DNA from: Planctomycetota bacterium
Lineage (GTDB): Bacteria; Planctomycetota; UBA1135; GCA-002686595
Direction: 5' to 3'
Length of the DNA: 41,317 nt
Assembly (NCBI GenBank): GCA_030746555.1
Contig: JASLMK010000016.1
Location: 1-41,317, forward strand
How positions within the stretch are numbered: the stretch's first letter is position 1; the number at the start of each line of letters is the position of its first letter. Below the pieces are notes generated by a model. The model saw only the letters and a list, made by a program, of their open reading frames with translations. It was not told the origin of the DNA and did not search any database. Shown in pieces: positions 31,846-39,649 of this stretch. A program made the translations under genes and the position numbers.

Positions 31846-33057
31846 GTGACTCGCACCCCCGGAGAGACGAAAGGGCACCGCACCGCCCGGTGCGCCGCGA
31901 TCCTGGCGCTGTTGGCCGCGGTCTCGTCGGCGCCGCGCGGAGCGGGCGCCGCCGAGGCGGAGGACCCCGTTCGCGGCCAAGATCCGCCGGCCGACCCCGC
32001 GCCTTCCCTCGCCCCTCGCAAGGCCGTGGACGGCCTGCGGGGCATGGTGACCCACTCCACCCTGCGCTTCGTGGGCCACGAGCGCCCCCACGCCCTGGCG
32101 GCCGTGTTCGTCTTCCCCGACCGCGCGCGCTGGCGCATCGAGCCCGCCGGCGGCGACGAGGGTGCGCGACGGATGCGCTTCCGCCATGGACGGCGGGCCT
32201 TCGGCCTGGAGCCGGGCCAGGCCGTCTCGCGCGCCCTGGAGGGCACGGAGGCGACGGAGTGCCTGCTGCAGATGGAGCTGCGGCGAGCGGCGACGCTCTG
32301 GCCTCACGGCTTCGCGTGGAGGGGGGAGGGACGGCTGAGGACCGCCGAGCCGACCTCGGGAGGGAAGCTCGTCGCACTGCTCGACGCCGAGGAGGAGCTG
32401 CCGGTCGAGCTCTCCAGCCTGCGGCCCGACGGCAGACCCCTCGAGAGCCTGCGGGAGATCCGCTGGCGGGACCCCGACGCCGACGGCCGCCGCTGGCCGG
32501 CCTCTTGGGACCTCCTCGTGGAGGGGCGGACGGTCTGGAGCGAGACGATCACGGGCGTCGACACGACCACGCGCTACCTCGACGCCTACTTCCTGCCCGC
32601 GGATCGGCGCGAGGCGGCGGCGGGGCAGACCGGCCGGCGCGTGCTCGCGGTGGACATGCCGCGGCGAGTGCAGCGCCGCTTCCCCCTCGCCGGGGACTCC
32701 TGGGCCACGGCCCGCGAGCGGGCCGCCGCCCTCGCTGCCCAGTGGCGCGCCCGCGAGGGGGCCGCGGCGCTCGAGGAGCACGCCACGATCGAGCTGGACC
32801 CCCGGGGAAGACCGGCCGCCGTCCTGTTGCGCCTGGCCGACCCCCTGGCGGCGGCGCCCGAGGGCTGGAGCACACGCCCGGGCTGCCCGGGTCTGGCGGC
32901 GCAGGTCGAGGGGCTGGAGCGGGTCGACGGCGCACTCCTGCGGCGGCTCGGCCAGGCCGCCCCGGCGGGGGCCGAGCCCGGTGCGCCCCTGGCTCGCATC
33001 GGCTCCACCGCCAACGCAGTCCAGGTGCTCCTCCCCCTGCGGCCCGCCGCCCCCTGA
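31846..33057 (+). CDS. Exported hypothetical protein
   Basis: The 403-residue product starts at GTG 31846. RCAAILALLAAVSSAPRGAGA looks like a Sec signal peptide, followed by an acidic, Pro-rich linker (about 38-60). The mature part is beta-rich: GMVTHSTLRFVGHERPHALA, AVFVFPDRARWRIEPAGG, RFRHGRRAFGLEPG, then RYLDAYFLPADRREAAAG. The first half resembles outer-membrane lipoprotein-sorting (LolA-like) or DUF-type half-barrels that compare strands of FPDRARWRI type, but no match is certain. The last third (from about 265) is a helical and beta segment with many Ala and Arg. No catalytic motif is seen. It follows the HEAT lipoprotein gene by 38 bp, with its own -10-like sequence. Confidence 0.65.
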   Translation: MTRTPGETKGHRTARCAAILALLAAVSSAPRGAGAAEAEDPVRGQDPPADPAPSLAPRKAVDGLRGMVTHSTLRFVGHERPHALAAVFVFPDRARWRIEPAGGDEGARRMRFRHGRRAFGLEPGQAVSRALEGTEATECLLQMELRRAATLWPHGFAWRGEGRLRTAEPTSGGKLVALLDAEEELPVELSSLRPDGRPLESLREIRWRDPDADGRRWPASWDLLVEGRTVWSETITGVDTTTRYLDAYFLPADRREAAAGQTGRRVLAVDMPRRVQRRFPLAGDSWATARERAAALAAQWRAREGAAALEEHATIELDPRGRPAAVLLRLADPLAAAPEGWSTRPGCPGLAAQVEGLERVDGALLRRLGQAAPAGAEPGAPLARIGSTANAVQVLLPLRPAAP

Positions 33058-33258
33058 GCACGGTCGGACCCGGCGCACGACCTCCCCAGAGGACACCGAT
33101 CCCCCTCGCGGGGCCGGGCCAGAGGTCTAGGAAGGGGCCTGACGACCCGTCCGCGGCCCTCCCGGACCGATTCCGGCCCGAATCCCAGCCCGGCACCCCA
33201 TTTGCATGAGTGCCCGCCCCATCCGCTCGGCCCGACCCCACACCCGAGGCTGCCCCAC

Positions 33259-35199
33259 ATGCCGCGACCCCTGCGCCTTTCCATTCTCTCCCTCTTCCTC
33301 GGCCTCTGGGTCGTCGACGCCAGCGCCTGGGCTCAACGGAGTTCCTCGCGCTCCAGCCGCGGCTCCTCCGTCTCCCGCTCGAGCTCCTCGAAGTCGAGCT
33401 ACCAGGGTCGCTCTGCTTCCTCCAGCCGCAGCCGGTCCTCGGTCTCGATCTCCAGCGGCTCGCGCTCGGTCTCGAGCCGGCCCGCCCTCCCCTCTCGTCC
33501 CAGCCCGGCTCCCTCCACGCGCGCTTCCACGCGGTCGATCTCCCCGACCCCCAGCGCGAGCTCCTCGAGGGGCTACTCGAGCCCGACGCCCTCCGCGCCG
33601 CCGGCCCCCGCGGCGTCCGGCAGCGGCTCCTCGTTCCGTTCGGCCTCCTCGGTGCGCATCCCGGCACCCTCCACAGACCGCTCGCGCGCCACCACCCGCA
33701 TCGTCACCCCCGCGCCGCCCTCGACGGGTCTCTCGGGTGCCCGCTGGCCCACCTCGAACACCGCTCCCACGACCTACAGTGCGCCGGTCGCGGCGCCGAC
33801 GGGGACCGTGACCTCCACCGGCGCCTGGAGCTCGCCGCCGTCCTCCTTGGGACCCACCGTCATCGACCTGCGCAACTCCGTGCGGACCCGGCAGCCGGCG
33901 GCGCGCGTCCCCGATCTCTACGGCGGGCCGACCCGCCTGTCCGGCGCGCGGGCCGTCCCCCCCTCGCGCGGCTCGCTGCCCACGGTGCGCCTCTCGGACC
34001 GGGCCCAGCTCGACGCGGTGTGGGAGCGCTACCCGCTCTCGAACTCCTCGTCGACGACGCCCTCACGAGCGAAGGTGCCCGCGACCCGCCCCCTGCCTTC
34101 CAGCCGCTCCCTCTCCCGTGGACGCATCGCCTCCACCACACCGGCCGGGCGCCGACCGTCGCTCTCCGCCCCGACACCCCCCGCCAAGAGCGTCGCGGCC
34201 TCGACCACGCACCCCGGCCGGGACTACGGCCAGCTGCGCAAGCGCTACGCCGCCGCCCAGGCCTCCGACCCGACCCTCGCCGGGAACGTCGCCTCCGCCT
34301 CGCGCGCGGCGGCGGCGGCGGCGACCCTCTCCACGGGCATCGTCCTGTCCGGCTCGGGGATCATCGTCGGCTCGGGGTACTGCCCCGACTACGCCAGCGA
34401 CCCGGTCGGCTGGTGCAACTGGTGGTATTGGAACGACTTCTACCCCGGTTTCTGCGGGTACTGGTTGGGGAGCTGCGGCATCTGGTTCGGCTGGGGCTAC
34501 TGCCCGTTCTCCTGGTTCTGTGACTGGTACTGGCCCGGGTACGGCGGGAGCTACGGCGGGTCCTGGTACCCCTACTACTCCCAGGCCTATCCACCCGCGG
34601 TCGTGTACGAGACGGTGGTCTACCAGCAGGCCGCCAGCCCCGAGGTCGCCGCGGACGCACCCGCCCCCGAGTACGCCGCCGAGGCCGCACCCGCGGTGGT
34701 GGAGGAGTCCCCCACCCTGCTGCGCGCCGCCGCCGAGTACCTGGCCCTGGGGGACCGGGCCTTCGCCGAGGGGCGCTACGGCAGCGCCGTCCACTACTAC
34801 GCCAAAGCGGTCGAGTTCGCCCCCGAGGACGGGGTCGTGCACCTCGTCCTGAGTGATGCACTCTTCGCCACCGGGGACTACCACTACGCGGCCTCCGCCC
34901 TGCGGCGCGCCCTCCAGCTGGCCCCCGAGCTCGCGGCGACGGCCATCGACAAGCACGAGTTCTACGGAGACCCCGCGGACTTCGAGGCCCAGCTCGCCCT
35001 GCTCGAGGCCTACCTCGAGGATCACTTCCTCGACGACGACGCCCGGCTCGTCTTGGCCGCGAACTACCTGTTCGGGGGCTACGCGGCGAAAGCGGTGGAA
35101 CTCCTGGAGGCCCCCTTCAGCCTCGAGGTGCGCCAGAGCCCGGCGGGAGCCACCCTGCTCGGCGCCGCGCGCGCGGCGGCGGCCACGCCCGCGGGCTAG
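33259..35199 (+). CDS. Secreted Ser-rich protein with aromatic/Cys-rich block and C-terminal TPR-like repeats
   Basis: The 646-residue protein has a signal peptide (MPRPLRLSILSLFLGLWVVD, cleavage near SAWAQ). Residues about 26-370 are low-complexity Ser/Arg/Pro/Thr sequence. Residues about 372-444 are extraordinarily rich in Trp, Tyr, Gly and Cys (for example WCNWWYWNDFYPGFCGYW and WFGWGYCPFSWFCDWYW). Residues about 485-640 are TPR-like helical pairs (LALGDRAFAEGRYGSAVHYY, HLVLSDALFATGDYHYAASA, ARLVLAANYLFGGYAAKAVE). Ser-rich linkers with an aromatic block before TPRs occur in planctomycete exported proteins of unknown function. ATG 33259 is chosen because the signal starts there. The stop is 6 bp from the convergent kinase gene. 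Confidence 0.75.
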   Translation: MPRPLRLSILSLFLGLWVVDASAWAQRSSSRSSRGSSVSRSSSSKSSYQGRSASSSRSRSSVSISSGSRSVSSRPALPSRPSPAPSTRASTRSISPTPSASSSRGYSSPTPSAPPAPAASGSGSSFRSASSVRIPAPSTDRSRATTRIVTPAPPSTGLSGARWPTSNTAPTTYSAPVAAPTGTVTSTGAWSSPPSSLGPTVIDLRNSVRTRQPAARVPDLYGGPTRLSGARAVPPSRGSLPTVRLSDRAQLDAVWERYPLSNSSSTTPSRAKVPATRPLPSSRSLSRGRIASTTPAGRRPSLSAPTPPAKSVAASTTHPGRDYGQLRKRYAAAQASDPTLAGNVASASRAAAAAATLSTGIVLSGSGIIVGSGYCPDYASDPVGWCNWWYWNDFYPGFCGYWLGSCGIWFGWGYCPFSWFCDWYWPGYGGSYGGSWYPYYSQAYPPAVVYETVVYQQAASPEVAADAPAPEYAAEAAPAVVEESPTLLRAAAEYLALGDRAFAEGRYGSAVHYYAKAVEFAPEDGVVHLVLSDALFATGDYHYAASALRRALQLAPELAATAIDKHEFYGDPADFEAQLALLEAYLEDHFLDDDARLVLAANYLFGGYAAKAVELLEAPFSLEVRQSPAGATLLGAARAAAATPAG

Positions 35200-35205
35200 C
35201 CCTCC

Positions 35206-36405
35206 TCAGGGCTCGATCTCTCGCGGACCGCGATCGGCGGCGTACACCTCGACCGCGGTCTCCCGGCCGAATCGGGCGCGGAAGACCTCGCCGAGGCGCG
35301 CCACGAGACCCTCCTCGGCGCCGCGGCGGACCAGGATCACCGCGCACCCACCGAAGCCGGCGCCGGTGAGGCGCCCGCCGAGGACCCCCTCCTGCGCGAC
35401 CGCCGTCTCCACGAGGCAGTCGAGCTCGACACAGGAGACCTCGAACAGATCGCGGAGCGACTCGTGGGCGCGGGTCATGCGCTCGCCGAAGTCGCCCGGC
35501 CGGTCCTCGAGCAGGGCGTCGCGGGCCTCGAAGGTCCGAGCGACCTCGCCGACGACGTGGCTCGCGCGACGCTCCAGCACCTCCGCCAGCGCACCACGGC
35601 GGGCCTCCAGGGTCTCGGGCAGGACGTCGCGCAGGCAGGCCGCGTCCGGCTGGGCCTCCTTCAGGATCTCGAGCGCCCGACGGCACTCGTCGACCCGTTG
35701 GTTGAAGAAGCCGGCGGCGAGCTCGCGCCGCACTCCGCTATCGGCCACGACGAGAGAGACGCGCTCGAAGTCCAGGGGCAGGTGCAGGGTGCTCTCGTCC
35801 TTGCAGTCGAGCCACAACAGGCTCCCTTGCTTGGCGAGCCCGATCGCGAAGGGGTCCATGATCCCGCAGCGCACCCCCACGAACTCACGCTCGGCGCGCA
35901 GGGCAGCCCGCACGCGCGCCATGGGGTCGAGGTCGAGGCCCCAGACCTCGCTGAGGGCCATGGCCGTGCCGACGCAGATCGACGCCGAGGAGGACAGGCC
36001 GGCGCCCACGGCGAGGTTTCCACCGAACAGCACGTCCAGGCCCGAGGCGGCGGCGTTCACGGGGACCTCGCGCAGGACCCCCAGCGGGTAGTCCCACCAG
36101 GAACCCGAGCGGGCCGGGGGGAGCTCGTCGAGATCGGCCTCGAGGCTCTCGGTGGAGAAGGTCGAAGCAAAGCGCAGCCGACGGTCGGCGCGCGCGCGCA
36201 GGGCGACGAAGGTCCCGCGGTCGATGGCCAGGGGCATGACCGGGCCGCCGTTGTAGTCGAGGTGGGCCCCCATCAGGTTGACGCGCCCGGGGGCGAAGAA
36301 CTGGCGCGGCCGGGGGGAGCCGAAGCGCTGCTCGAACTCCACCGCGTGCCCCGCCAGGCACGCCGCGAGCTCTTCTCGCGCCCCTTCGACCCTCGATTCC
36401 CTCAC
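35206..36405 (-). CDS. GHMP sugar kinase, galactokinase-like
   Basis: The 399-residue enzyme should phosphorylate C1 of a galactose-like sugar with ATP. The galactokinase layout is present: an N-terminal substrate motif at 46-54 in FFAPGRVNLMGAHLDYNGG, the ATP loop GAGLSSSAS (134-142), CGIMDPF with the catalytic Asp at 184, and the C-terminal RLTGAGFGGCAVILV. In true galactokinases the first motif is GEHTDYN, with Glu contacting the sugar O6; here it is GAHLDYN, with Ala replacing Glu. The GAH form occurs in galacturonokinase-type enzymes, so the substrate may differ. CGIMDQ is CGIMDP here. The start is GTG 36405. No other galactose genes are nearby. Confidence 0.88.
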   Translation of the reverse strand: MRESRVEGAREELAACLAGHAVEFEQRFGSPRPRQFFAPGRVNLMGAHLDYNGGPVMPLAIDRGTFVALRARADRRLRFASTFSTESLEADLDELPPARSGSWWDYPLGVLREVPVNAAASGLDVLFGGNLAVGAGLSSSASICVGTAMALSEVWGLDLDPMARVRAALRAEREFVGVRCGIMDPFAIGLAKQGSLLWLDCKDESTLHLPLDFERVSLVVADSGVRRELAAGFFNQRVDECRRALEILKEAQPDAACLRDVLPETLEARRGALAEVLERRASHVVGEVARTFEARDALLEDRPGDFGERMTRAHESLRDLFEVSCVELDCLVETAVAQEGVLGGRLTGAGFGGCAVILVRRGAEEGLVARLGEVFRARFGRETAVEVYAADRGPREIEP

Positions 36406-36411
36406 CCGTCC

Positions 36412-36417
36412 AGCATA
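36412..36417 (-). promoter_or_regulatory. Putative -10 box (TATGCT) for leaderless kinase transcript
   Basis: On the minus strand TATGCT ends 6 nt before the GTG start at 36405. Confidence 0.4.
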
Positions 36418-36463
36418 ACGGCCGTCCCCGGGGTCGGCGCTTCCCCGTGCCCCTCCCGGTGGC

Positions 36464-36469
36464 TATCTT
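36464..36469 (+). promoter_or_regulatory. Putative -10 box (TATCTT) for the small lipoprotein gene
   Basis: TATCTT ends 7 nt before GTG 36477. This spacing supports 36477 rather than the upstream in-frame GTG 36447. Confidence 0.4.
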
Positions 36470-36476
36470 CGCGGTC

Positions 36477-36794
36477 GTGGCGAAGCACCTCGTGACAGCC
36501 CTGCTCCTCGTCCCGCTCCTCGGCTCGTGCGGGAGCATCTCGTTCCAGCGCCAGACCGAGGACTCGGGGACCTTCCACGCCACCGGCTGGGCGGTCACTC
36601 TCTTCGCCGTGGACCTGCCCAAGAGCGCCACGAACATCGCCCGCGAGAACATCTCCGACGCGGACCTTCCGAACATGGAGGTCCAATCGGTGAAGCTGCG
36701 CCCCTACCTGGGCGAGTTCGACTGGCTGTTGGACCTGATCTGCATCCGCCGAGCGAGCGTGGAGGGCACCTGGGGGTTCGCCGGCGTCGACTGA
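36477..36794 (+). CDS. Small putative lipoprotein
   Basis: The 105-residue product starts at GTG 36477, with a lipoprotein signal MAKHLVTALLLVPLLGSC (acylated Cys at residue 18). The mature part is about 85 residues: SISFQRQTEDSGTFHATGW, VTLFAVDLPKSATNIARENI, then DADLPNMEVQSVKLRPYLG and a C-terminal IRRASVEGTWGF strand. It looks like a compact alpha/beta domain of a TRL-like or small envelope lipoprotein, but no family is certain. The start is chosen by the signal peptide and by the TATCTT box; GTG 36447 would add ten residues before the signal. It is divergent from the kinase gene and 62 bp upstream of the acetyltransferase gene. Confidence 0.65.
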   Translation: MAKHLVTALLLVPLLGSCGSISFQRQTEDSGTFHATGWAVTLFAVDLPKSATNIARENISDADLPNMEVQSVKLRPYLGEFDWLLDLICIRRASVEGTWGFAGVD

Positions 36795-36841
36795 GGCGAC
36801 GAGGGGGGGCGAAAAGACCTCTCGATGCCCGGGGATGCGGG

Positions 36842-36847
36842 TAGGCT
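36842..36847 (+). promoter_or_regulatory. Putative -10 box (TAGGCT) for the GNAT gene
   Basis: TAGGCT ends 9 nt before TTG 36857. It is the same hexamer as before the ArsC-like gene. Confidence 0.35.
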
Positions 36848-36856
36848 CACGCGATC

Positions 36857-38074
36857 TTGGGATCCCCCGAGCGCACCACGCCGACCCTGCGGCCGGCCCA
36901 TCCCCTCGAGGACGAGGCGGTGGGCGCCCTGTTGCGGGCAGGGTTCCAGACCGCGGACGAGGAACGCGTCGCCCTCGAGCTCGCCCGCTCCCACCCCGCC
37001 TTCGATCCGTCCCTGGCGCTCATGGCGGAGGTCGACGGCGAGCCCGCGGGCTGGATCCTCCTGCTTCCCCGCGAGTTCCACGTCCGCGAGGGCCTGCTGC
37101 CTCTGGCCATCGTCGGGCCGGTGGTCGTCGACCCGCGCTTCCAGGGTACGGGGGTCGGGAGCTTCCTGGTGGAGGGCGCCCTGGAGAGTCTGGGACCCCA
37201 CGGGCTCGAGGGCGCCGTACTGCTCGGAGCACCGGGGTTCTACCACCGCTTCGGCTTCGAGTCGGCCTTCGACTACCACTCGGTCCGCCTCTCCGTCGAC
37301 ATCCTGTCCGAGGAAGGGGACACGACCGCCTGGCGCGGCCTCACGGGCGAGGACCTGCCCCTCCTTCCGGCCCTGCACGAGCGGGCCCACGAGGGCGTCA
37401 GCGGGACGGAGCGGCGCCTGGCGACCGCGCCGGACTGGGAGTCGGTCGTCCCCGGTGCCCACAGCCTCGTCCACGGGCCGCCCGGCGCGCCGAACGCCTT
37501 CCTGCGCTTCCGCAAGCAGGATTCCCTGGAGATCACCGAGTGCGCCTGCGCCGACGCCCAGGGGGTCGACGCCATCCTGCGCATGGTGCGCCGCCTGGCC
37601 CGCGAGCACGGGATGCTGGAGGTGCGAGCCAACGTCGCGCCCCCCCACCCCGTCGCCCGCTCCCTGCTCGCCCGCGGCGCGCTGTACGAGCGCAGCTCCT
37701 ACGGCGACGCCGCCATGTTGCACGTGCGCTCGTGGCCCGCGCTGTTGATGCGACTGGCTCGGTGGTGGGCGCCCCTGCTCGCCCTCTGCGAGGAACCCGC
37801 CCTCTCCCTGGAGATCGACGGCGAGTCCGTACTCCTCACCGCCCACGCCGGCCGGCCCTCGGTCTCGGATGGGCGGGATGAGCACCGGCACCTGTGGGTC
37901 CCGCCGGGTTGGGCCTGCGGCCTGTTGACCGGCCGGCGGACCGGCGCCGAGCTGCTCTTCGAGGAGCGAGTGCGCGAGCGGTCGTGCCTCACGCCCGGCG
38001 CAGAGCGGTGGGTCGGAGCGGCCTTCGGCCACCGCTCCGCCCAGTGGCTGTACTCCCCGGCCTACGAGGACTGA
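36857..38074 (+). CDS. GNAT family N-acetyltransferase, Eis/YhbS-like
   Basis: The 405-residue protein starts at TTG 36857. Residues about 10-150 are a GNAT domain like YhbS: a LRPAHPLEDEAVGALL start, a GWILLLPREFHV strand, VGPVVVDPRFQGTGVGSFLV with the acetyl-CoA loop (Q/RxxGxG/A form), and APGFYHRFGFE. A second GNAT-like half follows at about 165-290. The C-terminal part (about 300-400) is a beta/alpha domain (LSLEIDGESVLLTAHAGRPS) that resembles the sterol-carrier-like tail of Eis-type enzymes. Such three-part enzymes acetylate amines, in some cases antibiotics, but the substrate here is unknown. The stop is 6 bp from the convergent transporter gene. Confidence 0.82.
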   Translation: MGSPERTTPTLRPAHPLEDEAVGALLRAGFQTADEERVALELARSHPAFDPSLALMAEVDGEPAGWILLLPREFHVREGLLPLAIVGPVVVDPRFQGTGVGSFLVEGALESLGPHGLEGAVLLGAPGFYHRFGFESAFDYHSVRLSVDILSEEGDTTAWRGLTGEDLPLLPALHERAHEGVSGTERRLATAPDWESVVPGAHSLVHGPPGAPNAFLRFRKQDSLEITECACADAQGVDAILRMVRRLAREHGMLEVRANVAPPHPVARSLLARGALYERSSYGDAAMLHVRSWPALLMRLARWWAPLLALCEEPALSLEIDGESVLLTAHAGRPSVSDGRDEHRHLWVPPGWACGLLTGRRTGAELLFEERVRERSCLTPGAERWVGAAFGHRSAQWLYSPAYED

Positions 38075-38080
38075 AGCCCC

Positions 38081-38845
38081 TCAGGCCAGGGGCGCGTGGC
38101 CGGGCGAGGCGTCCTTCTCCAGGCCCAGGTAGCGGCGCAGGACGGCTCGCCCGAGGTAGATCATCGGCGTGTCGATCCAAGCCATGACCATCTTGCACAG
38201 GTAGACCCAGGCGATGATCGTCCCCACGACCCGCCACTCCATCCCCAGCCCGAAGTGCAGGAAGATCGAGTTGACGATGATCGTGTCCGCCAGCTGGCTG
38301 ATCATGGTCGAGCCGTTGTTGCGGATCCACATGGCGCGCCCGCGCGTCACTCGCCACCAGAAGTGATAGAGGCGCACGTCGAGGAGCTGCGCGACGAGGT
38401 AGGCCACCATCGAGGCGAACAGCAGGATGCGCGGGTTGTAGAAGGTCGCCCCGTAGGCGAGCTGCATCCCTCCGAGCTCCTCGAACCCGCTCGGGGGCGC
38501 CCACAGGTCGCTGGGAGGGAGCCAGACTCCGACCTGGACCACGAGCAACATGAACATGCTGGTGACGAAGCCCAGGACGACCATCAGGTCGGCGCGGCGG
38601 CGCCCCCAGAGCTCCGAGACGATGTCGGTCAGGAAGAAGGTGAGCGGGTACGTGACGATGCCCGCCGTCAGGGTGATCGGCTCGCCGCCGTTGATCCACG
38701 CCGGGCCGCCCTCTGGGAACAAGTCGAAGAGCTTGGTGCCGATGATGTTGGTCAACACCAGGGTGACCGAGAAGAGCGCCGCCAGGGAGGTGTAGACGAC
38801 GTCGGCACGGCCGATGGGAGGCGAGGGCGGGACGCTCATGCGCAT
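38081..38845 (-). CDS. YhhQ/VUT-family queuosine precursor transporter
   Basis: The 254-residue membrane protein has about six transmembrane segments. Family landmarks are TLVLTNIIGTKLFDLF, ITLTAGIVTYPLTFFLTDIV, ELWGRRRADLMVVLGF, and the C-terminal NNGSTMISQLADTIIVNSIF, where the Asn and Asp in the membrane are conserved in VUT proteins. E. coli YhhQ imports 7-deazapurine precursors such as preQ0 for queuosine in tRNA. The start is ATG 38845, with GGAG 5 nt upstream; the frame is open to 38911. No preQ1-type riboswitch was recognised in the leader, but an 8-bp hairpin lies at 38876-38894. The leader runs up to repeat copy 2. Confidence 0.88.
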   Translation of the reverse strand: MRMSVPPSPPIGRADVVYTSLAALFSVTLVLTNIIGTKLFDLFPEGGPAWINGGEPITLTAGIVTYPLTFFLTDIVSELWGRRRADLMVVLGFVTSMFMLLVVQVGVWLPPSDLWAPPSGFEELGGMQLAYGATFYNPRILLFASMVAYLVAQLLDVRLYHFWWRVTRGRAMWIRNNGSTMISQLADTIIVNSIFLHFGLGMEWRVVGTIIAWVYLCKMVMAWIDTPMIYLGRAVLRRYLGLEKDASPGHAPLA

Positions 38846-38875
38846 GGGATCTCCCGTTGATCTTGACTCGCCGGG

Positions 38876-38894
38876 CCCGCGTTCACAACGCGGG
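38876..38894 (-). other. 8-bp hairpin in the leader of the YhhQ-type gene
   Basis: CCCGCGTT (38876-38883) pairs with AACGCGGG (38887-38894) around a 3-nt loop. It lies about 30 nt before the ATG in the minus-strand transcript. It could affect expression or be chance in GC-rich DNA. Confidence 0.3.
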
Positions 38895-38953
38895 ACTCCT
38901 CGGCTCGCCACCCGCCGCGGGGAGTTTGGGTCGGCGCGGCACAGCAGCGCACG

Positions 38954-39157
38954 CTAGCCGGGGTTATTCATGAAGACGTGCACCAGACACAGCAACTCGG
39001 TTCGGGGTGGTGCTTTGCGGGTTCTGGCGACGCAGGCGACCCTGAACGGGTCGTCGAGGAAGCCAGGTTCTCGTAAAGCGCCGCCAGGGGCCGAGAGGCC
39101 GTCGAAGACGGCCGGTTGCGAAGTCTGGTGTGCGTGCTCATGAATCATCCGGGCTAG
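38954..39157. repeat. MITE-like element, copy 2 (204 bp including flanking CTAG)
   Basis: This is the second copy of the sequence at 28316-28519, in the same orientation and of the same length, with about 11 base differences. Its terminal inverted repeats match at 27 of 34 positions: the left end, after CTAG, has CCGGGGTTATTCATGA and the right end, in reverse complement, has CCCGGATGATTCATGA, both continuing to CACCAGAC. CTAG is present at both edges. It lies between the divergent YhhQ-type and hypothetical genes, and its right CTAG is part of the -10 box TAGACT of the latter. No transposase is encoded. Confidence 0.75.
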
Positions 39158-39160
39158 ACT
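39155..39160 (+). promoter_or_regulatory. Putative -10 box (TAGACT) spanning the end of repeat copy 2
   Basis: TAGACT ends 6 nt before ATG 39167. Its first three bases are in the right-hand CTAG of the repeat and the rest is flanking DNA. The same GGCTAGACTG is found upstream of rpsA. Confidence 0.4.
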
Positions 39161-39166
39161 GCGCCC

Positions 39167-39649
39167 ATGCAGGTCATCGACGAACTCCGCCGGATGGGGC
39201 ACGAGCGGTTCCTGGCCATCTACGAGGCCCTCGAGGAGCAGGGCTTTGGACCACTGGATGGCGAGGTCGCCAAGGCGATGCGGTTCCGTCCGCACGCGAT
39301 CAAGAAACTCCCCATGGCCCAGCGCGCCCGCCGGGCGAAGGGGATCATGGAGCGCCACGCGAACGCCGAGCTCTGCTACGAGATCTTCGGCAGCTACCTG
39401 TTCAAGGTCCGCAAGGACCTCGTGCTCGGATTCCTCGATGCAACGGGCGTCGAGCACGAGGACGGCATGCTGGAGAGCACGGAGGAGAACCAACCGGATC
39501 CCGAGAGGGTCGCCGGTGCGATCGCCGACCTCGACGAGCGCTTCCCCGTGGAGGACGTGACCCTCTACCTCTCGATCTGCGCCGAGCAGTGGCCGGCGAT
39601 CCCTCAGATCCAGGAGGCCTGGCGGAGCCGAGCCGCGGTCAACTCTTGA
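39167..39649 (+). CDS. Conserved hypothetical protein
   Basis: The 160-residue protein is a soluble, mostly helical product with no signal peptide and balanced charged residues. Segments such as MQVIDELRRMGHERFLAIYE, IKKLPMAQRARRAKGIMERH, ANAELCYEIFGSYLFKVRKD and VEDVTLYLSICAEQWPAIP suggest a compact helical fold, perhaps two domains joined near residue 100. I do not recognise the family. The ATG is only 9 nt past the repeat element, with a TAGACT -10-like box partly inside the element, so expression may depend on it. The 3' end overlaps the convergent efp gene by 11 bp. Codon use is like its neighbours, so it is a real gene. Confidence 0.7.
   Translation: MQVIDELRRMGHERFLAIYEALEEQGFGPLDGEVAKAMRFRPHAIKKLPMAQRARRAKGIMERHANAELCYEIFGSYLFKVRKDLVLGFLDATGVEHEDGMLESTEENQPDPERVAGAIADLDERFPVEDVTLYLSICAEQWPAIPQIQEAWRSRAAVNS

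Noticed and set aside
38846-38953. A preQ1 riboswitch in the leader of the YhhQ-type gene.
   Set aside because: No A-rich tail or pseudoknot pattern of preQ1 riboswitches is seen; only a short GC hairpin is present.
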